64,000 nucleotides of DNA. Origin: Flavobacteriaceae bacterium UBA980 (GTDB taxonomy: Bacteria > Bacteroidota > Bacteroidia > Flavobacteriales > Flavobacteriaceae). The notes under the pieces were generated by a model that worked only from the letters and a program-made list of their open reading frames with translations, did not search any database and was not told the DNA's origin. Below are positions 62,941 to 64,000 of the stretch, one piece after another. Where the stretch lies: assembly GCA_002292265.1 (NCBI GenBank), contig DBBQ01000061.1:62001-126000 (forward strand). Direction: 5' to 3'. Position numbers and translations under genes: made by a program. Each line of letters opens with the position of its first letter. Within the stretch, counting starts at the first letter, position 1.

Positions 62941-64000
62941 ATGGCACGCATCCCATTTTTCCTACTAGTACTCTTTGTAATTTACTCTTGTTCAAAAGCG
63001 GAAACCACTGTAACGCCAGACGCTACTTCGCCCCCTGATGAAATGCAAACCGAAGAGGTCTCTTCCTATTTGGTAACTGCAGAACCCGCTGTCTCCCATA
63101 CAGCCGCTCTCTTGACATCTATTTTAGATTTAGTTGCTACCGATGAAGACTTCAATCTTCAAGAAATCATTAGACATAAGATCATTTACAATACATTAGA
63201 TTCTGAAAACAATCCCATTGAAGCCTCAGGGGTTCTATTTTTACCCACTGAAAACACTGAATTAAGAGGTATTGTTTCGTTACAGCACAGTACCTTACAA
63301 TCCGATGCAATGGCACCCTCCAATAGTAGCATAGGGATAAATGAATATACTGTAGCTGCCTTTTTTGCTGCAATTGGATATTTGACGGTACTTTCTGACC
63401 ATATCGGCTATGGAACTACACGAGAATCAAGACATGCATACGAAGTCAAAAGCGCCTATACTACCGTTCCCTATGACTTACTCCTGGCAAGCAAAGACTT
63501 TTTGAATGAAAATGAGATTGACCTTCCTGAGTCACTGTATCTTGTCGGCTATTCCAACGGAGCTTTTGCTTCCCTCGCATTACACCAATACATAGAAAGT
63601 CAAAATGACTTTCAGGTTACGACAACATTTGCGGGCGCGGGTGCCTATGATAAAAATCGTTTTGCTAAAGATTTATTATCTCAAGATCAAGACTTGAACT
63701 TCATGGGGACCTATTTGTGGGTTTTAGATGTGTACAATTCCATTTATCCCAGTTTAAATCGCAGCTGGGATACCTATCTCCAAGAACCCTATGCAACACG
63801 ACTAGCGGCTCTTGGTGAAATTCGCGCTGCAGTCCCAGATTCGATCCTTGACCTCAATCCGCAAAGACTTTTTCAACCCTCTTTTGTAGAGGGCGTTCTC
63901 AATGACAGTGATCAAGCGTTAATCAGTATCCTAGATCACAATAGTGTCTTGGATTGGAGCCCTGTAGCTCCAATCACTTTTTATCATGGAACTGAAGATG
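62941..64000 (+). CDS. Secreted lipoprotein hydrolase (LIP/prolyl-peptidase-like), 3' end outside window
   Basis: The frame from ATG 62941 is open to the window end (353 complete codons, no stop). A lipobox at IYSC (Cys17) follows a hydrophobic signal. The alpha/beta-hydrolase part has VLSDHIGYGT, the nucleophile elbow VGYSNGAFA with Ser205 and the FYHGTED region where the acidic catalytic residue is expected. This is the pattern of secreted lipases/esterases of the fungal LIP type; a peptidase role is possible. The catalytic His would lie beyond the window. Confidence 0.85.
   Translation, partial: MARIPFFLLVLFVIYSCSKAETTVTPDATSPPDEMQTEEVSSYLVTAEPAVSHTAALLTSILDLVATDEDFNLQEIIRHKIIYNTLDSENNPIEASGVLFLPTENTELRGIVSLQHSTLQSDAMAPSNSSIGINEYTVAAFFAAIGYLTVLSDHIGYGTTRESRHAYEVKSAYTTVPYDLLLASKDFLNENEIDLPESLYLVGYSNGAFASLALHQYIESQNDFQVTTTFAGAGAYDKNRFAKDLLSQDQDLNFMGTYLWVLDVYNSIYPSLNRSWDTYLQEPYATRLAALGEIRAAVPDSILDLNPQRLFQPSFVEGVLNDSDQALISILDHNSVLDWSPVAPITFYHGTED

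Overview
The window looks like ordinary chromosome from a member of the Flavobacteriia (phylum Bacteroidota). The evidence is a PorX-type response regulator with a PglZ domain (type IX secretion control), an lpxC-fabZ fusion inside an lpxD / lpxC-fabZ / lpxA block, a fused E1 alpha/beta 2-oxoacid dehydrogenase, and repeated promoter elements of the Bacteroidota form TAnnTTTG placed very close to start codons. Genes are tightly packed, with many 1-20 bp overlaps. I see no rRNA, tRNA, CRISPR array, prophage, transposase or plasmid functions.

Layout. 1-4.3 kb: 3' end of a proline dehydrogenase gene, a small membrane protein, tsaE and porX on the minus strand, then a divergent HD phosphohydrolase. 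4.35-10.6 kb: lipid A and lipid genes (lpxD, lpxC-fabZ, lpxA), efp, sucD, fabG and an SPFH/prohibitin-like protein. 10.64-18.3 kb: a complete histidine operon (hisG-D-C-B-H-A-[DinB-like]-F-IE) preceded by its own promoter, an 18-residue leader peptide with three His codons and a classical terminator/antiterminator. 18.2-31.9 kb: mixed housekeeping genes, including DUF2461, M61 peptidase, hydrolases, YbjQ, a 34-residue membrane protein, a secreted DinB-like protein, SUI1, ung, a MutS2 without Smr domain, a DCC protein, a nonsense-mutated mscL, a dicarboxylate symporter and aroC. 32.0-32.5 kb: a non-coding stretch with C/G-rich inverted repeats and a long G run.

32.5-40.8 kb is the most coherent metabolic region. 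It holds a lysine-6-dehydrogenase/saccharopine-dehydrogenase-like enzyme, a DUF1338 (2-oxoadipate dioxygenase/decarboxylase, HglS type) enzyme, an ALDH7-type aldehyde dehydrogenase and, a few kb away, a YdiJ-like FAD/Fe-S oxidoreductase. Together they spell a route lysine -> aminoadipate semialdehyde -> 2-aminoadipate -> 2-oxoadipate -> D-2-hydroxyglutarate -> 2-oxoglutarate, lacking only the aminotransferase here. An 18-bp dyad sits at the promoter of the three-enzyme run.

40.9-64 kb: lipid A acyltransferase-like gene, phosphoglucomutase/phosphoglucosamine mutase, an OprB-like porin whose 5' end looks frameshifted, an AcpH-like protein, gamma-glutamyltransferase, uvrA, a LOG-family protein, a degenerate M1-peptidase-like protein with a probable C-terminal beta-barrel, the E1 fusion, holA, a lone HsdR-N nuclease domain, a glycosyltransferase, an OmpA-family lipoprotein with a clear terminator, YggS, an exonuclease/GIY-YIG fusion, a voltage-gated-type potassium channel with a zinc ribbon, miaA and the 5' part of a secreted lipoprotein hydrolase running off the window.

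All functional names come from recognising motifs and family layout by eye; no database search was run.
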